Shown: in pieces, positions 46,559 through 53,591 of the stretch
Layout: each line of letters opens with the position of its first letter
How positions within the stretch are numbered: the first letter of the stretch is position 1
Origin: Desulfosporosinus sp. OT
GTDB lineage: Bacteria; Bacillota; Desulfitobacteriia; Desulfitobacteriales; Desulfitobacteriaceae
Reading direction: 5' to 3'
DNA length: 64,000 nt
Assembly (NCBI RefSeq): GCF_000224515.1
Contig: NZ_AGAF01000169.1
Location: 1 to 64,000, forward strand
Notes under the pieces: generated by a model
The model's database searches: none
What the model was told of the DNA's origin: nothing
The model's input: the letters and a program-made list of their open reading frames with translations, nothing else
Position numbers and translations under genes: made by a program

Positions 46559-46702
46559 CTCCACACCACTAATTCTACGCGCAGAAGAATTATCCTGCAA
46601 CCTAATTCTGTCCTCAAACATAAAAATATCTAAATTAAGGAAGAAGGTCCTACCTCTAGTGCCCATTCGACCAACAAATCTGTCGAACGATCGAACATAA
46701 TG

Positions 46703-46747
46703 AAGAATTTATTAGCTATATTCCCTAAATATGGCTAATAAATTCTT
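46703..46747. repeat. large inverted repeat upstream of mraZ
   Basis: Fourteen-bp perfect arms AAGAATTTATTAGC/GCTAATAAATTCTT around a 17-nt loop that contains a further ATAT pair. It has no T-tract and sits between the LysM terminator and the mraZ promoter region; the rest of the 409-bp gap has no gene. Role unknown. Confidence 0.7.
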
Positions 46748-46846
46748 TAAAGTTACAATAGTAATTAGCAGAATGGTTAACAACTAGGAAATGCTGACAA
46801 ATAAAGTCGGTTCTCGCTGAATCAGCTTTGACTGTGAAAAACAAAA

Positions 46847-46878
46847 CCTGAACCCCAAGTGTTAGCTTAAGATTCAGG
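46847..46878 (-). terminator. probable terminator after the LysM gene
   Basis: Short arms CCTGAA/TTCAGG with a 20-nt loop, then TTTTGTTTTTC on the minus strand, 44 bp after the stop codon. Confidence 0.6.
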
Positions 46879-46922
46879 CTGATTTCTAGATCGTAAAGAT
46901 TTGACGCTCCTTGGTATAGATT

Positions 46923-47513
46923 CTAGCCATAATACTCTGACGATGATGCTCCGGGTATAAATAAGATTTGCCCTGGATAAATAAGATCTGGGTTACGCAA
47001 GTTGTTTCCAAGAATGATGGCTTGCATTGTCGTACCAAAGCGTTTTGCAATTTTATAAACCGAATCCCCTTTTTTTACCACATAGACTTCGTGAGCAGGG
47101 GTAGGTGTATAGCCATGCGAAGGCATTGCCATTTGAGAACCCATTTGGGAACCCATTTGCCCAGCCATATGCGGATGAGTCGGACAATGATGCATTGCAG
47201 GTTCATAACACGGTGCACAAGGCATCGGCCCACCCAGATCAAGCGAAACCATACCCGGATCTGTGTCAACATCAAGGTTCACGAAACCAGCAGGGTTATA
47301 CATCCCAGGACCACCTGCCATCGGTGCCCCCTGCATTCCTTGCATTCCTTGCATTCCTTGCATTCCAGGCATCATACCTTGCATGCCCTGCATTCCTTGC
47401 ATTCCCTGCATTCCCTGCATTCCTTGCATACCCTGCATTTCGGACATTCCTTGCATCATTCCACCCATACCAGGTGCGGGAGTAGGGTTATAAGCAACGG
47501 AACGTAAGTCCAT
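46923..47513 (-). CDS. LysM protein with Met-Gln-Gly tandem repeats
   Basis: The 196-residue protein has three parts: residues 15-65 mostly GMQ/MQG triplet repeats coded by a 9-bp minisatellite; a central part with Met, Pro, His and Cys (PCAPCYEPAMHHCPTHPHM); and one C-terminal LysM domain at about 140-190 (YVVKKGDSVYKIAKRFGTTM). No signal peptide is seen. Such repeat-plus-LysM proteins without a signal resemble SafA-type spore coat or cortex-binding proteins, so a mother-cell spore-surface role is a fair guess. AAAGGAGG site 8 nt before ATG. The 206-bp upstream gap holds its AT-rich leader. Confidence 0.85.
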   Translation of the reverse strand: MDLRSVAYNPTPAPGMGGMMQGMSEMQGMQGMQGMQGMQGMQGMQGMMPGMQGMQGMQGMQGAPMAGGPGMYNPAGFVNLDVDTDPGMVSLDLGGPMPCAPCYEPAMHHCPTHPHMAGQMGSQMGSQMAMPSHGYTPTPAHEVYVVKKGDSVYKIAKRFGTTMQAIILGNNLRNPDLIYPGQILFIPGASSSEYYG

Positions 47514-47669
47514 ATTAATTTCCTCCTTTAATTACATCAAAATTGATGTTTGTTTAACTTTGCGGTAAACATTTTTCCTCTTTACCTATTAACAATATAT
47601 GGTAACTAAGGATTAATGTGTTTGTACCTGTAAATTATAAATAACAAATTTAATTATTAAACTAAAAAA

Positions 47670-47697
47670 GAGCCGACCCTTTTATTCGGGCCAGCTC
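47670..47697 (-). terminator. intrinsic terminator after the DUF1858 gene
   Basis: Arms GAGCTGGCCC/GGGTCGGCTC (two G-U pairs), then TTTTTTAG on the minus strand, 22 bp past the stop codon. Confidence 0.85.
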
Positions 47698-47719
47698 GTC
47701 TAATTAAATCACATTAAAA

Positions 47720-47917
47720 TTAAACTACTTGTATCGCCTTGTTCAATTGTGCAACAAGCTCATCAACATTCCGTCCATGGGTTAAAGCAGCGCCTTCGAT
47801 ACTTTCCATTGTGGAAGACGGACATCCTAAACAATGCATTCCAAGCTCCAAGAAAACTTGAACAGTTTGAGGATATAATTTCAACACTTGGCCTACAGTC
47901 ATCTCTTTTGTTAACAT
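47720..47917 (-). CDS. DUF1858 (hybrid-cluster-associated redox disulfide) domain protein
   Basis: The 65-residue protein is one DUF1858 domain: MTVGQVLKLYPQTVQVFLELG, then the Cys pair HCLGCPSST, and a helical end. Members are small anaerobe proteins with a probable redox disulfide. It has its own promoter and terminator. Exact role unknown. Confidence 0.9.
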   Translation of the reverse strand: MLTKEMTVGQVLKLYPQTVQVFLELGMHCLGCPSSTMESIEGAALTHGRNVDELVAQLNKAIQVV

Positions 47918-47960
47918 GTAATGTTCCTCCTTTGGATTCCTTAGTGAAATGCTCGGTTTT

Positions 47961-47989
47961 ATTATAAATCAATTTCGCCAAAGAAGCAA
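47961..47989 (-). promoter_or_regulatory. sigma-A-like promoter of the DUF1858 gene
   Basis: On the minus strand TTGCTT (47984-47989) and a perfect TATAAT (47961-47966) are 17 bp apart; GGAGG follows before the ATG. Confidence 0.6.
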
Positions 47990-48042
47990 CCTCTCAACCC
48001 AAGCTCGAATCTAGATGTTCAAATGCCGCAGGGCGCGCTAAC

Positions 48043-48660
48043 TTAGTGCAGACATTTCTTCAATTCACATACCCTTCCACACTGTGCCCACATGAGCGCA
48101 ACGTCTCTACGCAGAATTAGCAACTCTATTAAAGAAACCTCAGCATGGGGCAGTGCACAAAGTTTTTTCTCACCATCACGGAGCTTGCCATCCTTGGCAC
48201 GCTCGATGTGATTCGTACGCAACTTATGCAACTCGAGAACCGGCCCTGCTCCCGTTTTCTTACTTTCAGACGGTGCACATGAAATGTGCCGTCTCCACAG
48301 CTCTCCGTGACCCAAGCCCACCCAGGACGCAGTATGAGCGCAACCCAAGAACCGTCCCTTCTCCCGTTTCCTTACTTTCAGACGGTGCACATGAAATGTG
48401 CCGTCTCCCCAGCTCTCCATGACCCAAAGACCAGGACGCAGTATGACACGAGCGCGACGTCTCTACGTAAGCAGATCAGCAAACTTCCGTTCAAGCGACC
48501 GACCCCAAATACAGGGCAGCGCACAAGGACGTGCGCTGCCGCCAATGCGCCAAGGATGGCGCTTTTGGCACGATAGTCTCCAGTGGAGATTATCGCCGTA
48601 GGCGGGTTCTTTAAAATAATGCTATCGCCGAAGGATGAACCCTGCTCCCTAAAGCCAGGA
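48043..48660. repeat. cluster of palindromic and direct repeats (third repeat type)
   Basis: The 720-bp gap between the MetE-like gene and DUF1858 has no convincing gene. It contains a 92-bp direct repeat (48249-48340 and 48361-48452, offset 112 bp) with hairpin arms GACGG..CACAT/ATGTGCCGTC, hairpins TGCCA-TCCT-TGGCA (48186-48199) and GCGCCA-AGGA-TGGCGC (48547-48562), and the 25-bp palindrome CGATAGTCTCCA..TTATCG (48571-48595) shared with type I elements. Short CAAGAACCGTCCC and GTCTCTACG segments recur too. Confidence 0.8.
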
Positions 48661-48705
48661 GCTTGAACGGTTAGTTTGCTCTGCGTCGTAGGACCGAGCG
48701 CTGTG

Positions 48706-49770
48706 TCATACAAGTCCCCCCATTTCATACGCAAACTCGTAGACATGTTCTGCCAATTCTCTTGGAAGCGCTCCCGTCCCACAACTCGGCGTCAACATAC
48801 TTCGTTGGCGAAGAAGAGATTCCTCCACACCACGTTTTACGAGTTCCCGGATTTTTTCTTCTAAATTAAGTCTCAGGCTTTGAACATTTTCCTCCCAGGC
48901 AATTGGATTAGTAGGAACTATGCCCCAAGAAAGAATCCCTCCACGTGCTAAGAATCTATTTAAGGGCTCTGCTGAAGCCAGCATGCTCTGCATATAATCG
49001 TAAGCATCAAAATTTACGACCTGAACCTTTGAATCAAAAACAAGGGTCCAATCCATCCCTGCGCAGACATGCACTCCAGGAATTCCACCTTGACTAAGAA
49101 TTCCTTCCGCAATCACATTCAGTTCTTCAATAAGTTGCTCTCTAGTTATTGTAACATGGGTTGCGGCACCAAAAGCAAACATCCCTGGATCGTCAATCGA
49201 CATCAGAACTGGTAAGCCAAACTGTCGAAGTCGTTTCGTCTGCCACTCAGCATGCAAGGCAAGAGTTTTAACCAACATATCCCGAAGGGAATCATTATAA
49301 TAGCTCGAACGCTTGTTTATATCCATAATTTGCATACCCACAGTCAACGGACCACTAAGCTGCCCTTTCAAAAGCACAGCGTCCCGTGTTCCGAAACGTT
49401 CAAGACTACGACAGAAGACCTCGAACCCTTCTCCGCCCTGTACGCTAAATCCAAAGCGGTCAAAAGCTTGTTCATCACCCTCAATCGCTCCAAGATAAAG
49501 CGTATAAAACTCTGTCATTCGCTCCGCCCAATCCGACGCTTCGACTTGAAACTTCGGCGATTTAAGATCTGCAATGACTCCAGTTTCAAAAAGGACATTG
49601 AGAAATTGCACAATAAAAGAACTTTCTGCCCCACGGCACGGAAGCTGCGGCCAATGTGGCGCTGACGGAAAAGTTCTCCAAATCAAATCTAAAGCTTCTT
49701 CACTATTAGTATGAGGCAAACTTCCTACCCCCGTCGTTAGAAAGTGCGGTTTAAAGTCTTCGTTTTGCAT
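48706..49770 (-). CDS. MetE/UROD-family zinc-dependent methyltransferase-like protein
   Basis: The 354-residue protein starts FLTTGVGSLPHTNSEEALDLI, typical of the cobalamin-independent methionine synthase C-terminal barrel and related corrinoid methyltransferases. Probable zinc ligands are His and Cys in GVHVCAGMDW and Cys in MLTPSCGTGAL. It is too short for full MetE (about 750 residues) and resembles the single-barrel UROD/MetE-like enzymes of anaerobes. Substrate unknown; no corrinoid-protein gene is adjacent. Confidence 0.85.
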   Translation of the reverse strand: MQNEDFKPHFLTTGVGSLPHTNSEEALDLIWRTFPSAPHWPQLPCRGAESSFIVQFLNVLFETGVIADLKSPKFQVEASDWAERMTEFYTLYLGAIEGDEQAFDRFGFSVQGGEGFEVFCRSLERFGTRDAVLLKGQLSGPLTVGMQIMDINKRSSYYNDSLRDMLVKTLALHAEWQTKRLRQFGLPVLMSIDDPGMFAFGAATHVTITREQLIEELNVIAEGILSQGGIPGVHVCAGMDWTLVFDSKVQVVNFDAYDYMQSMLASAEPLNRFLARGGILSWGIVPTNPIAWEENVQSLRLNLEEKIRELVKRGVEESLLRQRSMLTPSCGTGALPRELAEHVYEFAYEMGGLV

Positions 49771-49885
49771 CTCTTAACCCCCTCCATTTCTATAGAATTA
49801 AAGTTTTTTTCTAGCAGCAGGATCGTCATAAGCACAGAGCGCGCGACAAGTCACTCACTCCCCCCGTCGAACCAAACCCGGAGGA

Positions 49886-50185
49886 ACTTTCTTAGCTTAG
49901 AGAGCACTTTAGTGGAATTGCGTCAATGAGTGCAGACGATAAGGCGTTAAGAAACGCAACGGGACTTGTCCATGACTCAAACAGGACGTTTGAGGTTAGA
50001 GCGGCGCACATGCGACGGAACAAGGATGTTCCTAGTGTCGAATGCGCCCGAAGACACTGTCTTCGCACGTATTAACCTTCTTGCAGGATGGCATAGCATT
50101 CGACCAGAAAAGCCCAAAGGTTTTGCGTTTTAGTCTTAGCGACAAGCGAATAGCAATGAAACGTGTGCGAAAGGGCTAAGAAACT
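49886..50185 (+). repeat. type I palindromic repeat element, copy e
   Basis: It takes up most of the 420-bp gap before the MetE-like gene. Left end ACTTTCTTAGC (49886-49896), CTCAAAC/GTTTGAG (49976-49994), GGAACA-AGGA-TGTTCC (50017-50032), long arms GTCGAATGC/GCATTCGAC, with CGAAGACACTGTCTTCG (50049-50065) inserted between those arms, and right end GCTAAGAAACT (50175-50185), 5 nt from the next stop codon. Confidence 0.88.
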
Positions 50186-50190
50186 TCCTC

Positions 50191-52317
50191 TCAAAACCTC
50201 ACCATATGCCAAAGATAGATCCAATCTGCGCAGTGAAAGATAACCCAAAACAATAGAACACTGGCAATAATGCCAGGTACCCACAAAAACGGCCGATAAT
50301 GCCCCCCAATACGGTGGATATCGCGAATACGCAAGGGCAGAAATAGGCAGACGAGGATAATGTAACCTAGTATGGGAATGTAGAACGGAACCCCCCAAGG
50401 GGACAGAGCCCATCCAATAGCAATAAATACAGCCCATCGATAGCGACGTTCTAACCAATGCACCAGTCCAAGCGCAGGTGGAGCGTCCGGCAAATGCGGA
50501 GCAACCACACCAACCTGTAATAATCGAATAAGCATGAACAACACACCCAAGATCGCCCAAATCTGCCAAGGGGATTGCCTTTGTATCAATTCAATTCCGG
50601 GCCATAAATGTGAGAACCATGGGCTAAGGTGGATCGGGATGCGGAATATCCCAGAAGTAATCAGCCCAGCGAGCATCCCTTGGCGAGCAAACACAAACAA
50701 CCCATCCCAGAACCAAGCACGACGTAAACGGCGTCGCGGTCTTTCCTCTCCAATTTCTTTATAACGCCAAGTTACCGATCGGATATTCATCCAAGCCAGA
50801 AAAATCATTAACAGAGCCCACACTTCTGCGACAATCGGTTCTTCAAGCCAATGAGGACTGGTGGTAGAAGGAGTTTTGACTGTCACTTGCCCCCATGTTC
50901 CTTTAATCTTGTTCCCCTGAACATAAAGCGACTGCTCCACTGGAAGCCCTGCGAGGACGACAGGGGTAGCTTTAAGAGCAAAAGCTAAGTCGGGTTGAAC
51001 TTGTATTGCAGACTGCCGGAAATACGTTTGGGCCAAGGTGTCCGTGTCCAATCCTTTCCCCAACGTCCAGGCCCATAGGGACGGATGATTCATTTTCTCT
51101 ACAACTATATCTCGGAAAACTTCAGATTGTGGGAGTCGACTGGAAGGGATCAACTCAACAGGTAACTCTGCCCATATCCCCATTCCCACTTGATCCGCCG
51201 CTTGCAGCCAGAGTTCATCAGGGATCTGGCCGATAAAGTAGACAAGGTTTATCCCTTTTTGCCGTTCCGCTGTCAACCAAGACTTGACTTGTCCGGCATG
51301 ACGCAGCCGATATTCCTCCTGTGGGATTAAAGCCTCTCCTTTAATAGAGATCACCTGGTCATTTAAAACCCATTTTCCTGATGTTAGAGCCATCGAACGA
51401 AGGCCCAATGGCAAAGTCAAATCATCGAGATCTCCTCTGTTATTTGTGACAGTTAGGTGAAGCTGATAGAGAAAAGGTGCCTGCAACGTCCACCGCCGGG
51501 CGTTCGGAACAGTAAATGTCAACGTCACCGGTTGAGGATCCGTATTCCCCTGAGATTTTACTATCAACGTCTGTTCAGCTATGCCGGCTGAACCATCTGA
51601 AAGCACGCCGTAGACCGTCCAAGGTCCTTCCTCTGAAAAACCATGATGCAATAAAGTAGCCTTTACTGTTACCTGCGCCGTCGTTCCATGCCATGAGACA
51701 TTTAACTGCGGTGGCATTAAGGTCGTCTCTACTACCGCTTCTAAACGAATTTCTCCTGATATTCGACCTGATTTGGGCCAAGCGGAACCCAATAACATAG
51801 TGCGTTGCTCTGCGCCTCCGGCAAGTTCAACGACTAAAATGTTATCCTCTCCATAGCGAAAAGCCTTAGGTGGAATCTCCACTTCATCCGCACCGCCGCT
51901 ACCTTCAAATTCGCCAACTTTCTGTTCACTAGCGATCCCATTCAAATAAACATTCACATGCCCCTGTACTCCATTAAATGTAAGTAGCATCGTCCGCGAA
52001 CTCCATTCTCCAGGAATTCGAAAACGCTTGGCCACAACCGAAAATCGTTCACTTGAAGGTAACGTTAAAGGCCGCCCACCTGTCAAAAAAGATTGATAGT
52101 TTTTCCCTTTGGCGCGTTCGGATTCTGTTGTCCACGCCTGCCGCAATGAGGGGAACTGATCCCAAATCCCGTTTAGATTCTGTGCAAAACGTACCGAGCT
52201 TAAACTACTTTGCCCGGCTTGAAGGGACTCGCCTACAGGATTTTGCCAGTTCCACCAAAGTGTTGCTAATGTTAATGCTAATAAAGCAAAGAAGATCATC
52301 AAGCGGCGATTGAACAT
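50191..52317 (-). CDS. membrane protein with glycoside hydrolase family 2-like architecture, catalytic motif altered
   Basis: The 708-residue product has an N-terminal membrane helix (residues 7-24), a GH2 sugar-binding-like beta domain (about 60-190, GEWSSRTMLLTFNGVQGHVNVYL), an Ig-like domain (200-300), a TIM-barrel-like part (310-470) and five to six C-terminal membrane helices. In GH2 enzymes HPS..W.LGNE supplies the acid/base Glu; here HPSLWAWTLGKG has Lys-Gly instead, so that residue is missing. It is probably a non-catalytic carbohydrate- or wall-binding membrane protein. Its end abuts a type I repeat. Confidence 0.75.
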   Translation of the reverse strand: MFNRRLMIFFALLALTLATLWWNWQNPVGESLQAGQSSLSSVRFAQNLNGIWDQFPSLRQAWTTESERAKGKNYQSFLTGGRPLTLPSSERFSVVAKRFRIPGEWSSRTMLLTFNGVQGHVNVYLNGIASEQKVGEFEGSGGADEVEIPPKAFRYGEDNILVVELAGGAEQRTMLLGSAWPKSGRISGEIRLEAVVETTLMPPQLNVSWHGTTAQVTVKATLLHHGFSEEGPWTVYGVLSDGSAGIAEQTLIVKSQGNTDPQPVTLTFTVPNARRWTLQAPFLYQLHLTVTNNRGDLDDLTLPLGLRSMALTSGKWVLNDQVISIKGEALIPQEEYRLRHAGQVKSWLTAERQKGINLVYFIGQIPDELWLQAADQVGMGIWAELPVELIPSSRLPQSEVFRDIVVEKMNHPSLWAWTLGKGLDTDTLAQTYFRQSAIQVQPDLAFALKATPVVLAGLPVEQSLYVQGNKIKGTWGQVTVKTPSTTSPHWLEEPIVAEVWALLMIFLAWMNIRSVTWRYKEIGEERPRRRLRRAWFWDGLFVFARQGMLAGLITSGIFRIPIHLSPWFSHLWPGIELIQRQSPWQIWAILGVLFMLIRLLQVGVVAPHLPDAPPALGLVHWLERRYRWAVFIAIGWALSPWGVPFYIPILGYIILVCLFLPLRIRDIHRIGGHYRPFLWVPGIIASVLLFWVIFHCADWIYLWHMVRF

Positions 52318-52398
52318 TTATAATACTCCTCATAAATTATCTCACTGCTTACACTTATTCGTGCAAGATTTCGAAAACCCTTTGATGACAAATAAAAA

Positions 52399-52417
52399 AA
52401 CCCATTGGCAACGGGTT
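52399..52417 (-). terminator. intrinsic terminator after perR
   Basis: Arms AACCC/GGGTT with inner TTG/CAA pairs, then TTTTTTTATTTG on the minus strand, 49 bp past the stop codon. Confidence 0.75.
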
Positions 52418-52466
52418 CACAGAACGGCGTTAAGTCAATGAGCTTAATTTGATTTTTATCTATAGC

Positions 52467-52895
52467 TTAGTTTAACCGTTCACCTTTGCGACACTCAGGG
52501 CAAATCCCATAAAACTCCATACGGTGTCCCAGTATTTTAAAGCCGGAATTGTCCATAACCTCTTGATCTATATCAATTAGAGGGCGATGGTAATCGACCA
52601 CTCTGCCGCAGTGTGAACATACGATGTGATAATGGTTCTTGGGGTTGCCATCGAAACGGCTAGACATATCACCATAAGACAACTCCAGAAGATGGCCATG
52701 CTCTTTAAGCATGTTGAGTGTATTATAAATTGTTCCCAGACTCACTCCAGGGAATTTTGCCTTTACATGATGATAAATTTCATCGGCTGTGGGATGAGAC
52801 TCAGTTTCCAACAAGAACTCCAAAATTGCCTGTCTCTGCGGTGTAAAACGGACACCTTTGTCTTTTAATTGTTTCAGAATTCCTATTGCATCCAT
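52467..52895 (-). CDS. perR: PerR/Fur-family metal-dependent regulator
   Basis: The 142-residue protein has the Fur winged helix (RFTPQRQAILEFLLE, GVSLGTIYNTLNMLKEHG), the PerR-like metal site SRFDGN with HYHIVCSHCG, and a second zinc Cys pair CPEC at the end. Asp in the RFDGN segment favours PerR over Fur, so peroxide or iron-dependent repression is likely. ATG 52895 has AAGGAGGTG upstream. The promoter carries a Per-box-like site, so it is probably autoregulated. Confidence 0.85.
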   Translation of the reverse strand: MDAIGILKQLKDKGVRFTPQRQAILEFLLETESHPTADEIYHHVKAKFPGVSLGTIYNTLNMLKEHGHLLELSYGDMSSRFDGNPKNHYHIVCSHCGRVVDYHRPLIDIDQEVMDNSGFKILGHRMEFYGICPECRKGERLN

Positions 52896-52944
52896 GTCCG
52901 CACCTCCTTTCATCATCTTTAATTTTAAAATCATTGTAATTTAC

Positions 52945-52973
52945 ATTTTATAATAATATAAGTAGTCTGTCAA
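52945..52973 (-). promoter_or_regulatory. perR promoter with overlapping Per box
   Basis: TTGACA (52968-52973) and TAAAAT (52945-52950) lie 17 bp apart on the minus strand. The spacer and -10 hold TTATATTATTATAA (52948-52961), which is one base short of the Per box TTATAATNATTATAA. Confidence 0.75.
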
Positions 52974-52980
52974 TAAAAAA

Positions 52981-52999
52981 GGAGAGCTTAATACTCTCC
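52981..52999 (-). terminator. terminator after the ferredoxin gene
   Basis: Arms GGAGAG/CTCTCC with a 7-nt loop, followed by TTTTTTATT on the minus strand and by TTTTT on the plus strand, so it may be bidirectional. Confidence 0.8.
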
Positions 53000-53035
53000 T
53001 TTTTCATGGACCTATTAGTCCAAATTTATTCATGA

Positions 53036-53206
53036 TTAAGCTTGACCTGGTGCCTCAACTGGACAAACACTGGCGCATGAGCCACAATCGGTGCAAAGTT
53101 CTGCATTAATGACGTATTGGCCATCGCCTTCGCTGATCGCGCTAACTGGACATTCTGCTTCACAAGCACCACAACTAATGCATTCATTACTAATAACATA
53201 TGCCAT
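53036..53206 (-). CDS. 2[4Fe-4S] ferredoxin
   Basis: Small electron carrier. The 56-residue protein has two CX2CX2CX3C motifs: CISCGACEAECP and CTDCGSCASVCP. I used ATG 53206 (MAYVISNECISCG), with AAGGGG 9 nt upstream; longer frames add nonconserved residues. It probably supplies electrons to anaerobic redox enzymes. Confidence 0.95.
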   Translation of the reverse strand: MAYVISNECISCGACEAECPVSAISEGDGQYVINAELCTDCGSCASVCPVEAPGQA

Positions 53207-53342
53207 GTACAACATCCCCTTTTCTCCAAACTTCAGAATTAATATACCAAAACTACGGAAAAAAGGCAAGCTAAAACGTTATTATTTACCAGTCGGCAAA
53301 TTAATTGTAAGTGGCATTTAGCCCATAATTTCATCCAACCAA

Positions 53343-53498
53343 TTATAGGTCCCGTTCTGGCCGGTACGGCACTTGATAAAGTCTACGCAGACAATGAGAG
53401 CAATAAGGCAAAACGCGATTGCTCACATGATTCCGGCGGAATAGAATGTGATCTAAATCTTCATGTTCAAAACCACAAGCACGACATTTTTCCAACAT
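53343..53498 (-). CDS. small zinc-ribbon protein (51 residues)
   Basis: A short frame from ATG 53498, 9 nt after a GGGGGG site, encodes MLEKCRACGFEHEDLDHILF then VSNRVLPYCSHCLRRLYQV. Two CX2C knuckles about 24 residues apart make a plausible zinc ribbon with a basic middle part. It lies in the 385-bp gap between the ferredoxin and VWA genes. I do not recognise the family. Confidence 0.55.
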   Translation of the reverse strand: MLEKCRACGFEHEDLDHILFRRNHVSNRVLPYCSHCLRRLYQVPYRPERDL

Positions 53499-53591
53499 TA
53501 ATGTTTACCCCCCACACTTTGTGTGTTTCTGTACAAATAATTCACACTAATAGTATGCTCTCCTTGTCTGCAAAATAAACCCTCCTGCTTA

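Noticed and set aside
46968..47507. Long plus-strand frames opposite the LysM gene (CIPCIPCIP- or LHSLHS-type translations)
   Set aside because: They are the antisense reading of the 9-bp minisatellite, which is open in several frames; no ribosome-binding site.
48043..48420. Minus-strand 125-residue frame in the 48-kb repeat cluster
   Set aside because: Its translation is internally duplicated by the 92-bp direct repeat and spans hairpins; no convincing start signal.
50534..50764. Numerous plus-strand frames of 60-140 codons lying opposite minus-strand genes
   Set aside because: They are shadows of strongly coding minus-strand frames and show no family motifs.
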